Origin: Actinacidiphila yanglinensis
GTDB taxonomy: Bacteria > Actinomycetota > Actinomycetes > Streptomycetales > Streptomycetaceae
Assembly (NCBI RefSeq): GCF_900107965.1
Contig: NZ_FNVU01000025.1
Location: 90,807 to 154,806, forward strand
DNA: 64,000 nt
Direction of reading: 5' to 3'
Numbering within the stretch: position 1 is the first letter of the stretch; every line of letters starts with the position of its first letter. Position numbers and translations under genes: made by a program. Below, in pieces: positions 14,992 through 24,049 of this stretch. The notes under the pieces are model-generated. The model had not been told where the DNA came from, ran no database searches, and saw only the letters and a list, made by a program, of their open reading frames with translations.

Positions 14992-16913
14992 TCAGCCGCA
15001 GGGACGTACTGCGCGGCGGGACCGCCGCGACCGCGGCCGTCGCGGCGGCCGGCCTCACCGCCGGCCGGGCGGGCGCCGCGCCCGCACCGGGATCCGCGCC
15101 CGCACCGGAATCGGCACCCGCCGCCGCCTCGACCGTCACCTCGGGGGGCACGGGAGCGATCCGGCCCGCACCGATCATCGCCGTCGACCCGGCCGACACG
15201 CCGCAACGCATCGTCGCCAAGGCCGCCGCCGTCGTACCGCGGCCACCGCAAGTGAGCTGGCAGCAGCGGGAGGTGACGGGGTTCACCCACTTCGGGATGA
15301 ACACCTTCACCGACCGCGAGTGGGGCTCGGGCTGCGAGGACGAGGTGACCTTCGCCCCGACCGCCGTCGACATCGACCAGTGGATGGACGCCTACCGGGC
15401 GGCCGGCATGAAGCAGGTCATGCTCACCGCCAAGCACCACGACGGGTTCGTGGTCTACCCCACCCGCTACACCAACCACAGCGTGATCGCGAGCCCGTGG
15501 TGGTACCGCGACGGCGGCCCGGACGCCACCGCCCGCGCCGCACGGGCCACCGCCACCGCTCAACGGGGCGACGACTACGCGGCGTTCTGGCGGATCCGCG
15601 GAGAGGGCAACGTCAATCCGGCGGGCGACATCCTGGGCACCTACCTGGCGGCCGCCCGCAAGGCCGGCCTGAAGGTCGGCGTCTACCTCTCCCCCGCCGA
15701 CGGCGCGGAACTCCCGCACGCCTGGCACGAGACCTTCGTGGCCGGGATCGTCGCCAAGCACGACGCCGGCGGTCAGCTGGACACCGAGGAGCAGTCGACG
15801 TACGACGACCGCGACCGGGCCCCGTCGGGTATGGGGCGCTACGGCAGCGGCAGCGCGGTCACCGCGCGGACCGTCCCCACCCTGGTCGAGGGCGACGACC
15901 GGGCCGAAGCGCTCGCCGCCGGCCGGCTGCCCCGCTTCCAGGTCATGGCGGACGACTACAACGCCTACTACCTCAACCAGCTCTACGAGCTGTTCACGCA
16001 GTACGGCCCCATCGACGAGCTGTGGCTCGACGGCGCCAACCCCTGGACGTCCAGCGGGATCACCGAGACGTACGACTTCACCACCTGGTTCGCGCTGATC
16101 CGCGCGCTCTCCCCGGACACCGTCACCTTCGCCGGGCCGCAGGGCACGCGGTGGGTCGGCAACGAGGCGGGGCAGGCGCGGTTGACGGAGTGGAGCGTCA
16201 CCCCGGCGACCGCCGACCCCGCCACGGCACACGGCGAGGGGCTGCTGCCGAACGGGGCGCAGGCGGAGGACATCGGCTCGGACGCGGCGATCACCGCGCC
16301 CGGGGTGAAGTTCCTCCAGTGGTTCCCGGCCGAGGCGGACGTGTCGATCCGGCCCGGCTGGTTCTGGCACGCGTCCGAACAGCCCAAGACCGCCGAGCAG
16401 TTGACGGAGCTGTACCGCACGTCCGTGGGGCGCAACGCCGTACTGCTGCTCAACGTGCCGCCCAGCACCGGCGGCCGGGTCGACGACGCGGATGTCGCCG
16501 CGCTGACGGGCTTCGGACGCGCCGTCGCCGCGACCTACGGCCGCAACCTGCTCGCCGGGGCCCGACCCGGCTCGCTGGCACGGACGTTGACCGACGGCCG
16601 GCTGGAGACCGCGTGGTCGCCGTCGGGCGGCGCGGCGACCGGCTCCTTCGAACTGCGCCTGCCGAAGGGCCTGTCCTTCGACCAGGTGCGGCTCGGCGAG
16701 GACATCCGGCGCGGGCAGCACGTCGAGGAGTTCACGGTGGACGTCTGGGACGGGACGGCCTGGACCACCATCGCCGAGGGCACCACCATCGGCTACTCCC
16801 GGATCCTCGCGGTGCCCGCGCAGAGCGCCGCCCGGTCCCTGCGGATCACCGTCGGCCGCGCCCGGGCCACCCCGCGCCTGGCGATGCTGGGGCTGTACCG
16901 CACGCCCGCGTAA
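14988..16913 (+). CDS. Tat-exported GH29 alpha-L-fucosidase with C-terminal F5/8-type domain
   Basis: 641 residues. A twin-arginine signal (SRRDVLRGG plus an Ala-rich core) points to folded export. The GH29 barrel (about 80-500) contains GFTHFGMNTF, MKQVMLTAKHHDGFVVYPT and ELWLDGANPW, in which Asp348 is the expected nucleophile. The last 130 residues (LTDGRLETAWSPSGG, and FDQVRLGEDIRRGQHVEEF) form a discoidin-like carbohydrate-binding module. This architecture is typical of the alpha-1,3/1,4-specific GH29-B group, although assignment needs phylogeny. Start ATG overlaps the GH20 stop, so the two enzymes are co-translated and probably act together on fucosylated GlcNAc-containing glycans. Confidence 0.93.
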   Translation: MISRRDVLRGGTAATAAVAAAGLTAGRAGAAPAPGSAPAPESAPAAASTVTSGGTGAIRPAPIIAVDPADTPQRIVAKAAAVVPRPPQVSWQQREVTGFTHFGMNTFTDREWGSGCEDEVTFAPTAVDIDQWMDAYRAAGMKQVMLTAKHHDGFVVYPTRYTNHSVIASPWWYRDGGPDATARAARATATAQRGDDYAAFWRIRGEGNVNPAGDILGTYLAAARKAGLKVGVYLSPADGAELPHAWHETFVAGIVAKHDAGGQLDTEEQSTYDDRDRAPSGMGRYGSGSAVTARTVPTLVEGDDRAEALAAGRLPRFQVMADDYNAYYLNQLYELFTQYGPIDELWLDGANPWTSSGITETYDFTTWFALIRALSPDTVTFAGPQGTRWVGNEAGQARLTEWSVTPATADPATAHGEGLLPNGAQAEDIGSDAAITAPGVKFLQWFPAEADVSIRPGWFWHASEQPKTAEQLTELYRTSVGRNAVLLLNVPPSTGGRVDDADVAALTGFGRAVAATYGRNLLAGARPGSLARTLTDGRLETAWSPSGGAATGSFELRLPKGLSFDQVRLGEDIRRGQHVEEFTVDVWDGTAWTTIAEGTTIGYSRILAVPAQSAARSLRITVGRARATPRLAMLGLYRTPA

Positions 16914-16920
16914 CCCGGTA

Positions 16921-16956
16921 CGGGGCGGGCCGGCGCACCTCGCCCGGCCCGCCCCG
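16921..16956 (+). terminator. Terminator after the GH20-GH29 operon
   Basis: CGGGGCGGGCCGGCG pairs with CGCCCGGCCCGCCCCG (one bulge), followed by TTTC. It starts 8 bases after the GH29 stop. Confidence 0.75.
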
Positions 16957-16962
16957 TTTCCG

Positions 16963-17010
16963 GCAACCCGGACCCTGACGCCCACACGCCGGCGTCAGGG
17001 TCCGGGTTGC
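16963..17010. terminator. Perfect 20-bp hairpin, bidirectional terminator
   Basis: A perfect 20-bp stem (16963-16982 with 16991-17010) and an 8-base loop. Its right arm contains the stop codon and last codons of the convergent minus-strand membrane protein, so it could stop transcription from either side. Confidence 0.75.
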
Positions 17011-17546
17011 CCCATGCGGGGCCCGCGGCGGACCGTGCCGAAGGGCTTGACGTAGGAGAGCACGACGGTCGCGATCAGCACGCAGCAGGCCGCCCCGGCG
17101 TCGCGGACCAGGCCGGTCGGGTCGGCGACGGGCTGCCCGGCCAGGGCCGACGAGGCCGCATCGCCCAGGCCCGGGACCAGCACGAGCGCGCCCAGGACGG
17201 TGCCCGCGGCCGTGAACGCGAGGCTCAGCGCCACCCACCAGTGGCGCAGCAGGCCCCACGGGGTGAGCAGGCCGAGCGCGACGCCGGTGGCCAGTGCCAG
17301 CACGGCCAGCGGCAGGAGCAGCAGCTCGCTGATCAGGTGGGCGGCCGGGTAGACGGTGACCGGGTCGCTGCCCAGCCGGCCCGCCGCGGCCAGGACCAGC
17401 ACGGCGGCGTCGCTGCCGAGCAGGCCGATCGAGACCGTCACGTGCACGGCCCGCAGCGCTCTGCGCCACCGGGGCGGCAGCCGGGTGCCACGGCGGCGGG
17501 GGCGGCTCGCCCCGAGCGGGGCGGGTTTCGGCGGCTGGGTGTCCAC
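16995..17546 (-). CDS. DUF2269-like integral membrane protein
   Basis: 183 residues, four predicted membrane helices after a basic N-terminus. The sequence HVTVSIGLLGSDAAVLVLA, then LISELLLLPLAVLALATGVALGL and TPWGLLRHWWVALSL matches the actinobacterial membrane family related to DUF2269, in which RHWWV is a hallmark. Function is unknown. The start is a GTG at 17546 with a purine-rich GAGGACG upstream; a longer frame to 17696 is low-complexity. Its last codons lie in a terminator stem. It is not obviously connected with the flanking glycosidases. Confidence 0.7.
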   Translation of the reverse strand: MDTQPPKPAPLGASRPRRRGTRLPPRWRRALRAVHVTVSIGLLGSDAAVLVLAAAGRLGSDPVTVYPAAHLISELLLLPLAVLALATGVALGLLTPWGLLRHWWVALSLAFTAAGTVLGALVLVPGLGDAASSALAGQPVADPTGLVRDAGAACCVLIATVVLSYVKPFGTVRRGPRMGQPGP

Positions 17547-17708
17547 GGTCTCGCGTCCTCGGTGTCCGGTGTGCGTCCTTCCGGGTGTCGGGCGGACGTC
17601 GCCTACGATCCTGGACCCGATCGGCGCGGAGATCGTCGTCCCGGGGGCGGCACGCGGCCTACTCCGCGGGAAGTACCGGGCGACCGGTGAGGACACCCGC
17701 GAAAAGAC

Positions 17709-17749
17709 ACCCGGGCCCCGGCCGCGCCTCGTGCGGCCGGGGCCCGGGT
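17709..17749 (-). terminator. Terminator after GH76
   Basis: A perfect 17-bp stem (ACCCGGGCCCCGGCCGC and its complement) with a 7-base loop, 17 bases beyond the GH76 stop on the minus strand. Confidence 0.75.
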
Positions 17750-17765
17750 AGGCGGGCGGCGGGGG

Positions 17766-18995
17766 TCACAGCAGCAGGTGGTAGTCGCGCGGGCTCCACG
17801 CCGCCAGCGCCTGCGTTTCGACCAGCGCGGCCTGGGCGTTGACGGCGAGGCCGCCGTCCGTGGGCAGCAGGCCGGTGGCGGGGTCGACCGTCGCCCACAG
17901 GGTGTCGGCGTACTCCCGCTGACGGCGGCGGTAGCTCTCGTCGGGGTGCACGGAGTGGAGGAGGAAGAGGTTCTTGAAGAACGTCACGGCGCCCGGGACG
18001 TCGGAGGAGAGGGTCGGGCTGGAGCCGTAGACCTCCAGCGCGGTCCCGGCGATGTCGATCGCCTGCGTGAGGTAGGCGCGTTCGCCGGTGGCCAGGTGCA
18101 ACAGGGTCGCCGCGCCGAGCATGTTGCCCTGGTTGTACGCCAACTGGGCCGTGTTCACGGTGCCGTCGAGGTCGACGTGGTCCCAGTACAGGCCGTTGGG
18201 GGCCCGCAGGTAGCGGTCGACCCAGGCGAACTGCCGGAGCGACCGGTCGAGGTGGGTCCGCTTGCCGGTGAGCAGGTACAGGCGGCTGGCGATCTCCGAA
18301 CCGAGGCCGTTGGAAACGGTGTTGCGGTCGTGGCTGTACGTGGCCTGGGTCCAGAACGTGCCCCCGGGGTCGGGGTGGCTCGGGTCGTCGTCCCAACCGT
18401 AGGCGACCAGCGTGTTGATGAGCTCGGCACGCCTCAGGGCCGCCCTGTCCCCGGTCGTCCGGTACTGCTGCAGGGCGGCGAGCGCGAGCCACTCGTTGTC
18501 GTCGTAGAAGAGGTCGCCGCTGCCGCCCAACGGGGGCAGCACGTAGGAGGCGTAGCCGGGCGGGCTGGCCGGGGCGGGTGGGCTCAGCGGGTTGGCCGAG
18601 GCCGGTGCCGGATTGTAGTAGGCGGCCAGCGCCTCGTCCCGGTCCCGCAGGGCCGAGGCGTAACCGCGGTCGAGCCGCAGCAGGTCGAGCGTGGCCGTGA
18701 TGACCCCGGCGTACGGATACACGTACGCGTAGGGGTTGTCGCCGGGCTGGGCGGGGAAGTTGGGCGCGTAGAGCTTCGTCTTCGCGTCGTAGAAGGTGCG
18801 TTGCAGGGCGTCGTACGCGGTGACCGCGCGCTGCGCGTACGCCCCGGGGGCGGCCGGTGACCCGGGCGTCCGCGCGAGCGCGGGTGTCGCGGACAGTCCC
18901 AGTGCGAGCGAACCGCCCGCGACCAGGGCGGCCCTGCCGAATGTCCTGCGGCTCGGGCGTGATCCGGATCGATCGTCGATGGACAACGTCGTCAA
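17766..18995 (-). CDS. Tat-exported GH76 family endo-alpha-1,6-mannanase-type enzyme
   Basis: 409 residues from a TTG start. A twin-arginine signal (SRRTFGRAALVAGG, then LGLSATPALA) is followed by an (alpha/alpha)6-barrel. LFYDDNEWLALAALQQY contains the DD pair that forms the active site in GH76, and later NQGNMLGAATLLHLATG matches the conserved repeats. Family members hydrolyse alpha-1,6-mannan backbones of yeast cell wall or mycobacterial-type lipoglycans. The TTG at 18995 has GAGGA 7 bases upstream; TTG at 18986 is an alternative, and an ATG lies 15 codons earlier without a site. A near-perfect LacI-type palindrome covers the start codons, as at GH97. Confidence 0.85.
   Translation of the reverse strand: MTTLSIDDRSGSRPSRRTFGRAALVAGGSLALGLSATPALARTPGSPAAPGAYAQRAVTAYDALQRTFYDAKTKLYAPNFPAQPGDNPYAYVYPYAGVITATLDLLRLDRGYASALRDRDEALAAYYNPAPASANPLSPPAPASPPGYASYVLPPLGGSGDLFYDDNEWLALAALQQYRTTGDRAALRRAELINTLVAYGWDDDPSHPDPGGTFWTQATYSHDRNTVSNGLGSEIASRLYLLTGKRTHLDRSLRQFAWVDRYLRAPNGLYWDHVDLDGTVNTAQLAYNQGNMLGAATLLHLATGERAYLTQAIDIAGTALEVYGSSPTLSSDVPGAVTFFKNLFLLHSVHPDESYRRRQREYADTLWATVDPATGLLPTDGGLAVNAQAALVETQALAAWSPRDYHLLL
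18982..18993. promoter_or_regulatory. LacI-type operator-like sequence at the GH76 start
   Basis: GACAACGTCGTC has one mismatch to the palindrome GACAACGTTGTC found exactly at GH97 and GH92. It spans the first codons of GH76. Confidence 0.5.
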
Positions 18996-19038
18996 CTCCT
19001 CGTCCTCGCAGGGTCGATGGGTTCGAATTGCGCCGCGC

Positions 19039-19084
19039 ACCGCGGGCCGCCGCCCGTCTCGCCGGGGAGGCGGCGGCCCGCGGT
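19039..19084 (-). terminator. Terminator after GH97
   Basis: A perfect 16-bp stem (ACCGCGGGCCGCCGCC and its complement) with a 14-base loop between the GH97 stop and the GH76 gene, so these same-strand genes are probably separate transcripts. Confidence 0.75.
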
Positions 19085-19107
19085 GGTGGCGTCGGGGCCG
19101 GCGGGTG

Positions 19108-21867
19108 TCAGTCCGCGCAGGTGAGGACGGCCTGTCCCCAGTCCGCGTGGTCGAAGGCGTTGCCGTCGCCTCCGTCGCCGACGGACAGCGTCAGCGTGTG
19201 GACGCCGGTGACGTCCGCGCCGAGGTCGACCGCGGCCTGGCCGCCGACCACCACGCCGGTGGCGGCGAGTTGCTTCCCGTCGCCCTGCACGATGAACGTC
19301 ACGCTGCCCTTGCCGGCCACCTCGTCGTCGACACCGACCTTCGCGTCGAAGCGGGTGCAGCGGCCCTGGATGTCGACCTGCACCTGGGAGGTGGCGTTGG
19401 CGCCCAGCCCCTTGGAGTAGACGGTGCCGTCGACGGTGAGCGGGTTGCCGTCCTGGGCACCGGTCTCACCGTTGGACCGGTCGCGCTCCACCGGCCCCCA
19501 GCCGTTGGTCTGGCTGAGGAAGGGCAGATCGCTGGCGTAGACCGTGCCGTGCAGCGGGATGTCGACGTGGACGACCTGCTCCACGTGGACCGGCGGGGCG
19601 TTCTTCCCGGCGGGGTTGGCGTACTCGACCCAGACGGGCACGTCCACGGCGCCGCCCGGCTGGTCCTTGCCGACCGTCACCGTCCAGTCCCCGCCGAGCA
19701 CGTGGCCCGCGCTCAGGGATCCCGCCGTGACGTCCCGGCCGGTCGCGGTCCAGCCCGCGGGCAGCCGGTCGCGGTCCAGCGTCATCCGCACACCATGCAG
19801 CGCGGCGCCCTGCGGCAGCGTGAACTGCGCGTCGACCGTGATCTGCGCGCCCGGTGCCGCCGTCGTGGTGGACGGGTCCAGGACCAGGCTGGTGGACGGC
19901 GCGGTGACGACCGGCTCGTCGCAGTCGGTGCGGCCCTTGACGGCCGGGCAGACGATCGCGGCGAAGCCGCCGTTGGCGGCCGCGGGCACGCTGAGGGCGT
20001 CCGCGGAGGTCACGGTGCGCACGGAGCGCTGCAGGCTGCCGCCGTTGTCCTCGACGGTCTGCAGCAGCCACGTCCCCTTGCCGAGGAAGCCGAGCGGGGC
20101 CTTCATGGTGTCGCTCGCGCCGGCCAGGATTCCGCCGACGAACCAGCGGTCCCCGCTGCGGCGTGCCATGACGACCTGCCGGTCGCCGGCGGCCTGCTGC
20201 TCCGGGCTGCCGGAGACCAGGTGCGTCTCGTCCCAGACGGTGGGCAGTTGCTCGAGGTACTCCTCGGCGAGCGGCTGCGCGGCGAAGCCCTCGGGGTTGT
20301 CGCCGAGGCTGGTCCAGCCGGACTCGAAGACCACCGGCAGCGCGAGTTCGCGGGCCAGGGTGTCCTGCCGGCCGGGCCGGGAGAACCAGGTGGGGGTGTA
20401 GTCCATCGACCCGACGACGTTGCGGGTGAAGGCGAGGAAGATGTCGCGGGTCGGGTTCTGCCCGTTCTCCTCACCGCGGACCGCCTCGACGCTCATCACC
20501 TGCGGCCAGGTGCGCTGGAGGCCGCGCGGGATGGTCGCACCGTGGAAGTCGATCATCAGCTTCAGCTTCGCGGTGTCCTGGAGGATCGCGTCGTACCACT
20601 GGAAGGTGGACTGGGAGTCGGAGTACATGTAGTCGACCTTCACGCCCGCCACGCCCCACGCCTTGACCTTGGGCAGCCAGGCGTCGCGCTGGGCCTGGGT
20701 CTTCAGGTCGTTCCAGTCGAACCACAGCAGCACGTTGACGCCGCGGGCCCGTGCGTAGCGGACGAGTTCGGGGACCCAGCTCTCCTGCCAGCCGGCGTCC
20801 ACGAGCGTGTACTCCAGGCCGTGGGCGGCCGCGTAGTCCACGAAGTCCTTCTGCCGGTCGAAGTTGCCGGGGCTGTTGCCGTCGCTCAGCCAGGACCAGT
20901 CGTCGACGCCGGGCCGGATCCAGGAGGTGTCCTTCACCTTCGACGGCGGCGCGAGGTCGTTCACCAGCGTGGAGCCGACGAGCGTGTCCAGGCTCCCCAC
21001 GATCGCGGTGCGCCACGGCGTGCTCAGCGGTCCGGTCGAGGTCACGGGCGCGTCGTCCGCCAGCGCGACGGAGTACGACGTGCTGCCGTCCTTGTGGTCG
21101 AGGTGGCTGCCGGAGTAGCGGCCGTCGACGTCGGCCTCCGTCAGCAGGACGTAGCTGCCGCCGACGTCGAAGAGCGTGGGGTAGCCGAAGGAGCAGGTGT
21201 CGCCGGTGCAGGTCTTCGGCTGCGCCTCGTTGGCGGTGCCCGCGGTGGTCTCGGTGCGCTCGGTCTCGTAGCTCGGCTGGTACGGCTGCACCCACGCCTT
21301 CGCGTCCGTGGGCACCTCGAAGGTGGAGGCCTCGGACTCCACGGTCACCTGGCCGGAGCCGCCGAGCTGGTACCGGTAGGCGACTCCGTCGTGGGAGACC
21401 CGGACGACGACGCCGAGGCTCGCGCCGTCAGCGCCCCGGAAGGTGAAGGTGGCCTCCTGCATCGTGACGGACTGGCGGAGTTGCTTGCCCGTGGTCATCG
21501 TGTAGGACTCGTGGACGGTACGTTCCCGCTTGCTGACGAAGCTCAGGCCGGTGGTCAGGTCGTGCGCGTCGGTGCGGATGCCGAGGCGTCCCGGCAGCAG
21601 GACCGGCAGCCCGTCGCGGTCGACCGCGAGGCGCAGGTCGCCGGCGCTGTCGACGCTCAGTTCGGCGCTCAGATCGGTGTGGGCCGGGCCGGTCACCGTC
21701 CATGTGCCGTCGGCGTGCGGGTCTCCGGCGGAGGGTGCCGCAGCGATGGAGGACGCGGTGGAGGGGGCTGCCGCCGCCACGACCAGCGCGCCGGCCGCGA
21801 GCGCGGCGGCGGCCGTCGCGGCCACCGCCCGCCTCAGTCCTTGACGCCTTTGACAACGTTGTCTCAT
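19108..21867 (-). CDS. Secreted GH97 alpha-glycosidase with NEW3-like and NPCBM domains
   Basis: 919 residues. Signal peptide (hydrophobic core about residues 14-34), then the GH97 N-terminal beta-sandwich (about 55-290). The TIM barrel (about 300-560) has GLEYTLVDAGWQESW, VNVLLWFDWNDL and GVKVDYMYSDSQ, whose Asp suggests the retaining branch. MIDFHGATIPRGLQRTWPQVMSVEAVRGEE is a family hallmark. A NEW3-like beta domain (about 680-770) and a C-terminal NPCBM (about 780-919, with VYSKGLGANATSQVQV) follow. It probably acts as an alpha-galactosidase or alpha-glucosidase on extracellular substrates. The ATG at 21867 has AGAGGAA upstream. A perfect LacI-type palindrome lies in codons 2-5. Confidence 0.88.
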   Translation of the reverse strand: MRQRCQRRQGLRRAVAATAAAALAAGALVVAAAAPSTASSIAAAPSAGDPHADGTWTVTGPAHTDLSAELSVDSAGDLRLAVDRDGLPVLLPGRLGIRTDAHDLTTGLSFVSKRERTVHESYTMTTGKQLRQSVTMQEATFTFRGADGASLGVVVRVSHDGVAYRYQLGGSGQVTVESEASTFEVPTDAKAWVQPYQPSYETERTETTAGTANEAQPKTCTGDTCSFGYPTLFDVGGSYVLLTEADVDGRYSGSHLDHKDGSTSYSVALADDAPVTSTGPLSTPWRTAIVGSLDTLVGSTLVNDLAPPSKVKDTSWIRPGVDDWSWLSDGNSPGNFDRQKDFVDYAAAHGLEYTLVDAGWQESWVPELVRYARARGVNVLLWFDWNDLKTQAQRDAWLPKVKAWGVAGVKVDYMYSDSQSTFQWYDAILQDTAKLKLMIDFHGATIPRGLQRTWPQVMSVEAVRGEENGQNPTRDIFLAFTRNVVGSMDYTPTWFSRPGRQDTLARELALPVVFESGWTSLGDNPEGFAAQPLAEEYLEQLPTVWDETHLVSGSPEQQAAGDRQVVMARRSGDRWFVGGILAGASDTMKAPLGFLGKGTWLLQTVEDNGGSLQRSVRTVTSADALSVPAAANGGFAAIVCPAVKGRTDCDEPVVTAPSTSLVLDPSTTTAAPGAQITVDAQFTLPQGAALHGVRMTLDRDRLPAGWTATGRDVTAGSLSAGHVLGGDWTVTVGKDQPGGAVDVPVWVEYANPAGKNAPPVHVEQVVHVDIPLHGTVYASDLPFLSQTNGWGPVERDRSNGETGAQDGNPLTVDGTVYSKGLGANATSQVQVDIQGRCTRFDAKVGVDDEVAGKGSVTFIVQGDGKQLAATGVVVGGQAAVDLGADVTGVHTLTLSVGDGGDGNAFDHADWGQAVLTCAD
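21852..21863. promoter_or_regulatory. Perfect LacI-type palindrome inside the first codons of GH97
   Basis: GACAACGTTGTC, with a central CG as in LacI-family operators. It begins one codon after the GH97 ATG. The same 12-mer occurs before GH92. Confidence 0.65.
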
Positions 21868-22398
21868 TCGTTCCTCTGCCCTTTCAGCCACACTTCGGCG
21901 GGCGGCCGGGTTTCATGGGCGCCGCCGCCTCGGATGACAGGTACGAACAACATCGAACGTTTCTCAACGAAACCCTGCACATGAGACCCCCGTCGGCTGG
22001 CGAGGTCAAGGGTCCGGACCGGATCGGCGGTCGACCGCATCCAAGGAGGGGCGGGCAAAAGCGACATGGGGTGATCTGGCGGCGGTGCGGGGTTGGCTGA
22101 CACCGCGTCAGGGATGGGGCGGGCGGGGCCGGCCGTGAGGGAATCCGCCGCCTTCCGAGGGAGCCGCCGGACTTGCCTCCGGTGACGCCTTGTCAGGGCG
22201 GGAGGACGTGGGAGGTTGTGGCGCGGGTTCGGCTCGGAAGGACCCCGCCTCCACCCGCAGGTCGACCGATTCATTCTGCTTTGTTCGCTCGATGCCGGCC
22301 TCGGTATCTGGTTGCGGAGCGCTCACTCCATAACTGTTATGTTCTGCCTGGTGGTCGCTGGAGTGACGTCGACACTGGCAGCGGAGGGTGGCCCGGGA
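21868..22398. other. Intergenic stretch of about 530 bases between GH97 and the broken regulator gene
   Basis: The left part must contain the GH97 promoter; ACGTT-rich sequence (AACGTTTC near 21956) is visible but no clean -35/-10 pair. No credible gene is seen. The right end holds the inverted repeat at 22329 and the leader of the pseudogene. Confidence 0.4.
22329..22341. repeat. Inverted repeat CATAAC-T-GTTATG
   Basis: A perfect 6-bp inverted repeat with a one-base centre, 58 bases upstream of the decayed XRE-NB-ARC gene. It is AT-rich in a GC-rich setting, so it may be an old promoter or operator. Confidence 0.4.
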
Positions 22399-23324
22399 AT
22401 GGGGACGGACGGCAACACGTTCGGCCGGTTGCTGCGCGAGGTACGGCAGCGCTCGCTGCTGACGCTGGAGAGCCTCGCGGAGACGTCGGGGGTGAGCGTC
22501 CGGGCGATCAGCGACGAGGAACGCGGCCGGTGCCTGCCGCGACGCGCGACGCTCGGTGAGCTGATGGACGCGCTGGACCTCGACGAGGTTCAGCGGCGGC
22601 GGCTGGTGCAGGCTTCCACGCGGCACGCGGTCCGGGTACCCCAGCAGTTGCCACCCGACCTCGCGGCCTTCCACTGCCGGGAGGAGACGCCGCGGATCGT
22701 CCGCGGGCACAGCGAGCAGGCCGCGGCGAAGGGCGGCCACGTCGTCATCTCCGCCATCGGCGGCATGGCGGGCGTGGGCAAGGCGGCCCTCGCCGCGCAC
22801 TGGGCAACATGGTGCTGGAGTGGGTGCGCTACGACGAGGTCATGGGGCGCTGGACCGAGGAGATCACCGCGGCCCGCATCGCGCTCCGCGACGCCTGCGC
22901 GCTCGACCACCCCGTCGCCGTCGTCATGAGCGGCTACAACCCGGCCCGCGCGCTGATCGAGACGGGACGTGCCGACGAAGCCCGCGAGCCGCTCGACCTG
23001 AGGGTCGGTCACCTGGACCGGCAGCCGCACGAGGCGCGCGCCCGCACCGATCGCCTTGCCGGCCGGCTGTGCAGCCGCACGGACCGCAATCCCGAGGCCC
23101 TGCAGCATGCCCGGAACGCGGTGGCGCCCGCCCGCGAGCCGGGCCGGCGCGGCAAGTGGGGACGCGCGCTGACGGACGCCGGCTGGGAACTGGCCGCGCT
23201 CGGCGCGTACGAGGAGGCCGTCCCCGGTCCGCGGGGAGGCCGCGCGCCGGGAACCGCTGGAAACCAGCTCGGCCGCCGCACCCGCACCGCACGTCCGAAC
23301 CACCCACCAGGAGCAGGAACATGA
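22399..23324 (+). pseudogene. Decayed XRE-NB-ARC-TPR regulator, internally deleted
   Basis: The first 136 codons parallel the intact protein at 34536: same XRE region (TLESLAETSGVSVRAISDEERGR) and the same P-loop segment, with GVGKAAL replacing GVGKTAL. At about 22806 the frame breaks. In another frame the sequence resumes with LEWVRYDEVMGRWTEEITA, which matches the intact protein about 360 residues further on. Relative to the intact gene 1081 bases are missing, so the NB-ARC core is gone. The TPR remainder (ALIETGRADEAREPLDL) then degrades and runs into the following SDR gene. It cannot make a working NTPase. Confidence 0.85.
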
Positions 23325-24049
23325 GTTTCGACGACCACCGCGTGGTCATCACCGCCGCGGGCCGCGACTTCGGCCGGACCCTTGCCATCCGCCTCGCGGA
23401 CCTCGGCGCCGAGGTCTTCCTCTCCGCGCGCACGCTCGCTGCCGCCGAGCGCACGCGGGACGAGATTCGCGAGCGGGGACACCCGCGGGTCCACGCCTTC
23501 GCCTGCGACCTGACGGACCCGGCCTCGATCCGCGACTTCGCCGCCGAGGTCGGCCGGCGCACCGACCGCATCGACGTGCTGGTCAACAACGGCTCCCGCT
23601 ACCTCGAAGGCCCCGACCTGCTGTCCGCCGCCGACGCCGACATCGTCGACACCCTCGCCTCCGGTGCCACCGGGACCGTCCTGACCGTGAAGAGCTTCCT
23701 TCCCCTCCTGCTCGCCTCGGACAAGCCGGATGTGGTGACCATGATCTCCGCCTGCGGGACGGCCGGTCATCACCGCTCGGACGCGCACGACGCCTTCTAC
23801 GCCGCCAAGAGCGCGCAGGCGGGGTTCGCCGAGATCCTGTCCAGGCGGCTGCGGCCGCAGGGGGTGCGGGTGATCTCCCTCTACCCGCCCGACTTCGACA
23901 ACCCGGACCCGCTCTCCGCGGAGTGGGATACCACACCGCGCGGAGCCCAGGACGCCCTGACCTCCCAGTCGCTCGTGGACTGCATCCTCTTCGCCGTCGC
24001 CCAGCCCCGCGACTGCTTCATCAAGGCGTTCCACTTCGAACAGGTCTGA
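23321..24049 (+). CDS. Short-chain dehydrogenase/reductase
   Basis: 242 residues with a Rossmann fold. The cofactor loop is degenerate (TAAGRDFGRTLA in place of TGxxxGxG), followed by the acidic/basic 'SARTLAAAERTRDE' segment suggesting NADP preference, ACDLTD, the NNG motif (LVNNGSR), and the catalytic Tyr-x-x-x-Lys in FYAAKSAQ. Ser is present in 'MISACGTAG' as the third member. Substrate unknown. AGGAGCAGGAAC precedes the ATG. It overlaps the end of the pseudogene frame by 4 bases. A VOC gene follows in the same direction, 102 bases on. Confidence 0.85.
   Translation: MSFDDHRVVITAAGRDFGRTLAIRLADLGAEVFLSARTLAAAERTRDEIRERGHPRVHAFACDLTDPASIRDFAAEVGRRTDRIDVLVNNGSRYLEGPDLLSAADADIVDTLASGATGTVLTVKSFLPLLLASDKPDVVTMISACGTAGHHRSDAHDAFYAAKSAQAGFAEILSRRLRPQGVRVISLYPPDFDNPDPLSAEWDTTPRGAQDALTSQSLVDCILFAVAQPRDCFIKAFHFEQV

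Noticed and set aside
19108..21891. Very long open frame on the plus strand opposite GH97 (over 1,000 codons)
   Set aside because: GC-rich antisense frames are commonly open in actinobacteria. The opposite strand has full GH97, NEW3-like and NPCBM domains, and the plus-strand translation shows no domain and an Ala/Gly/Val/Arg-rich composition.
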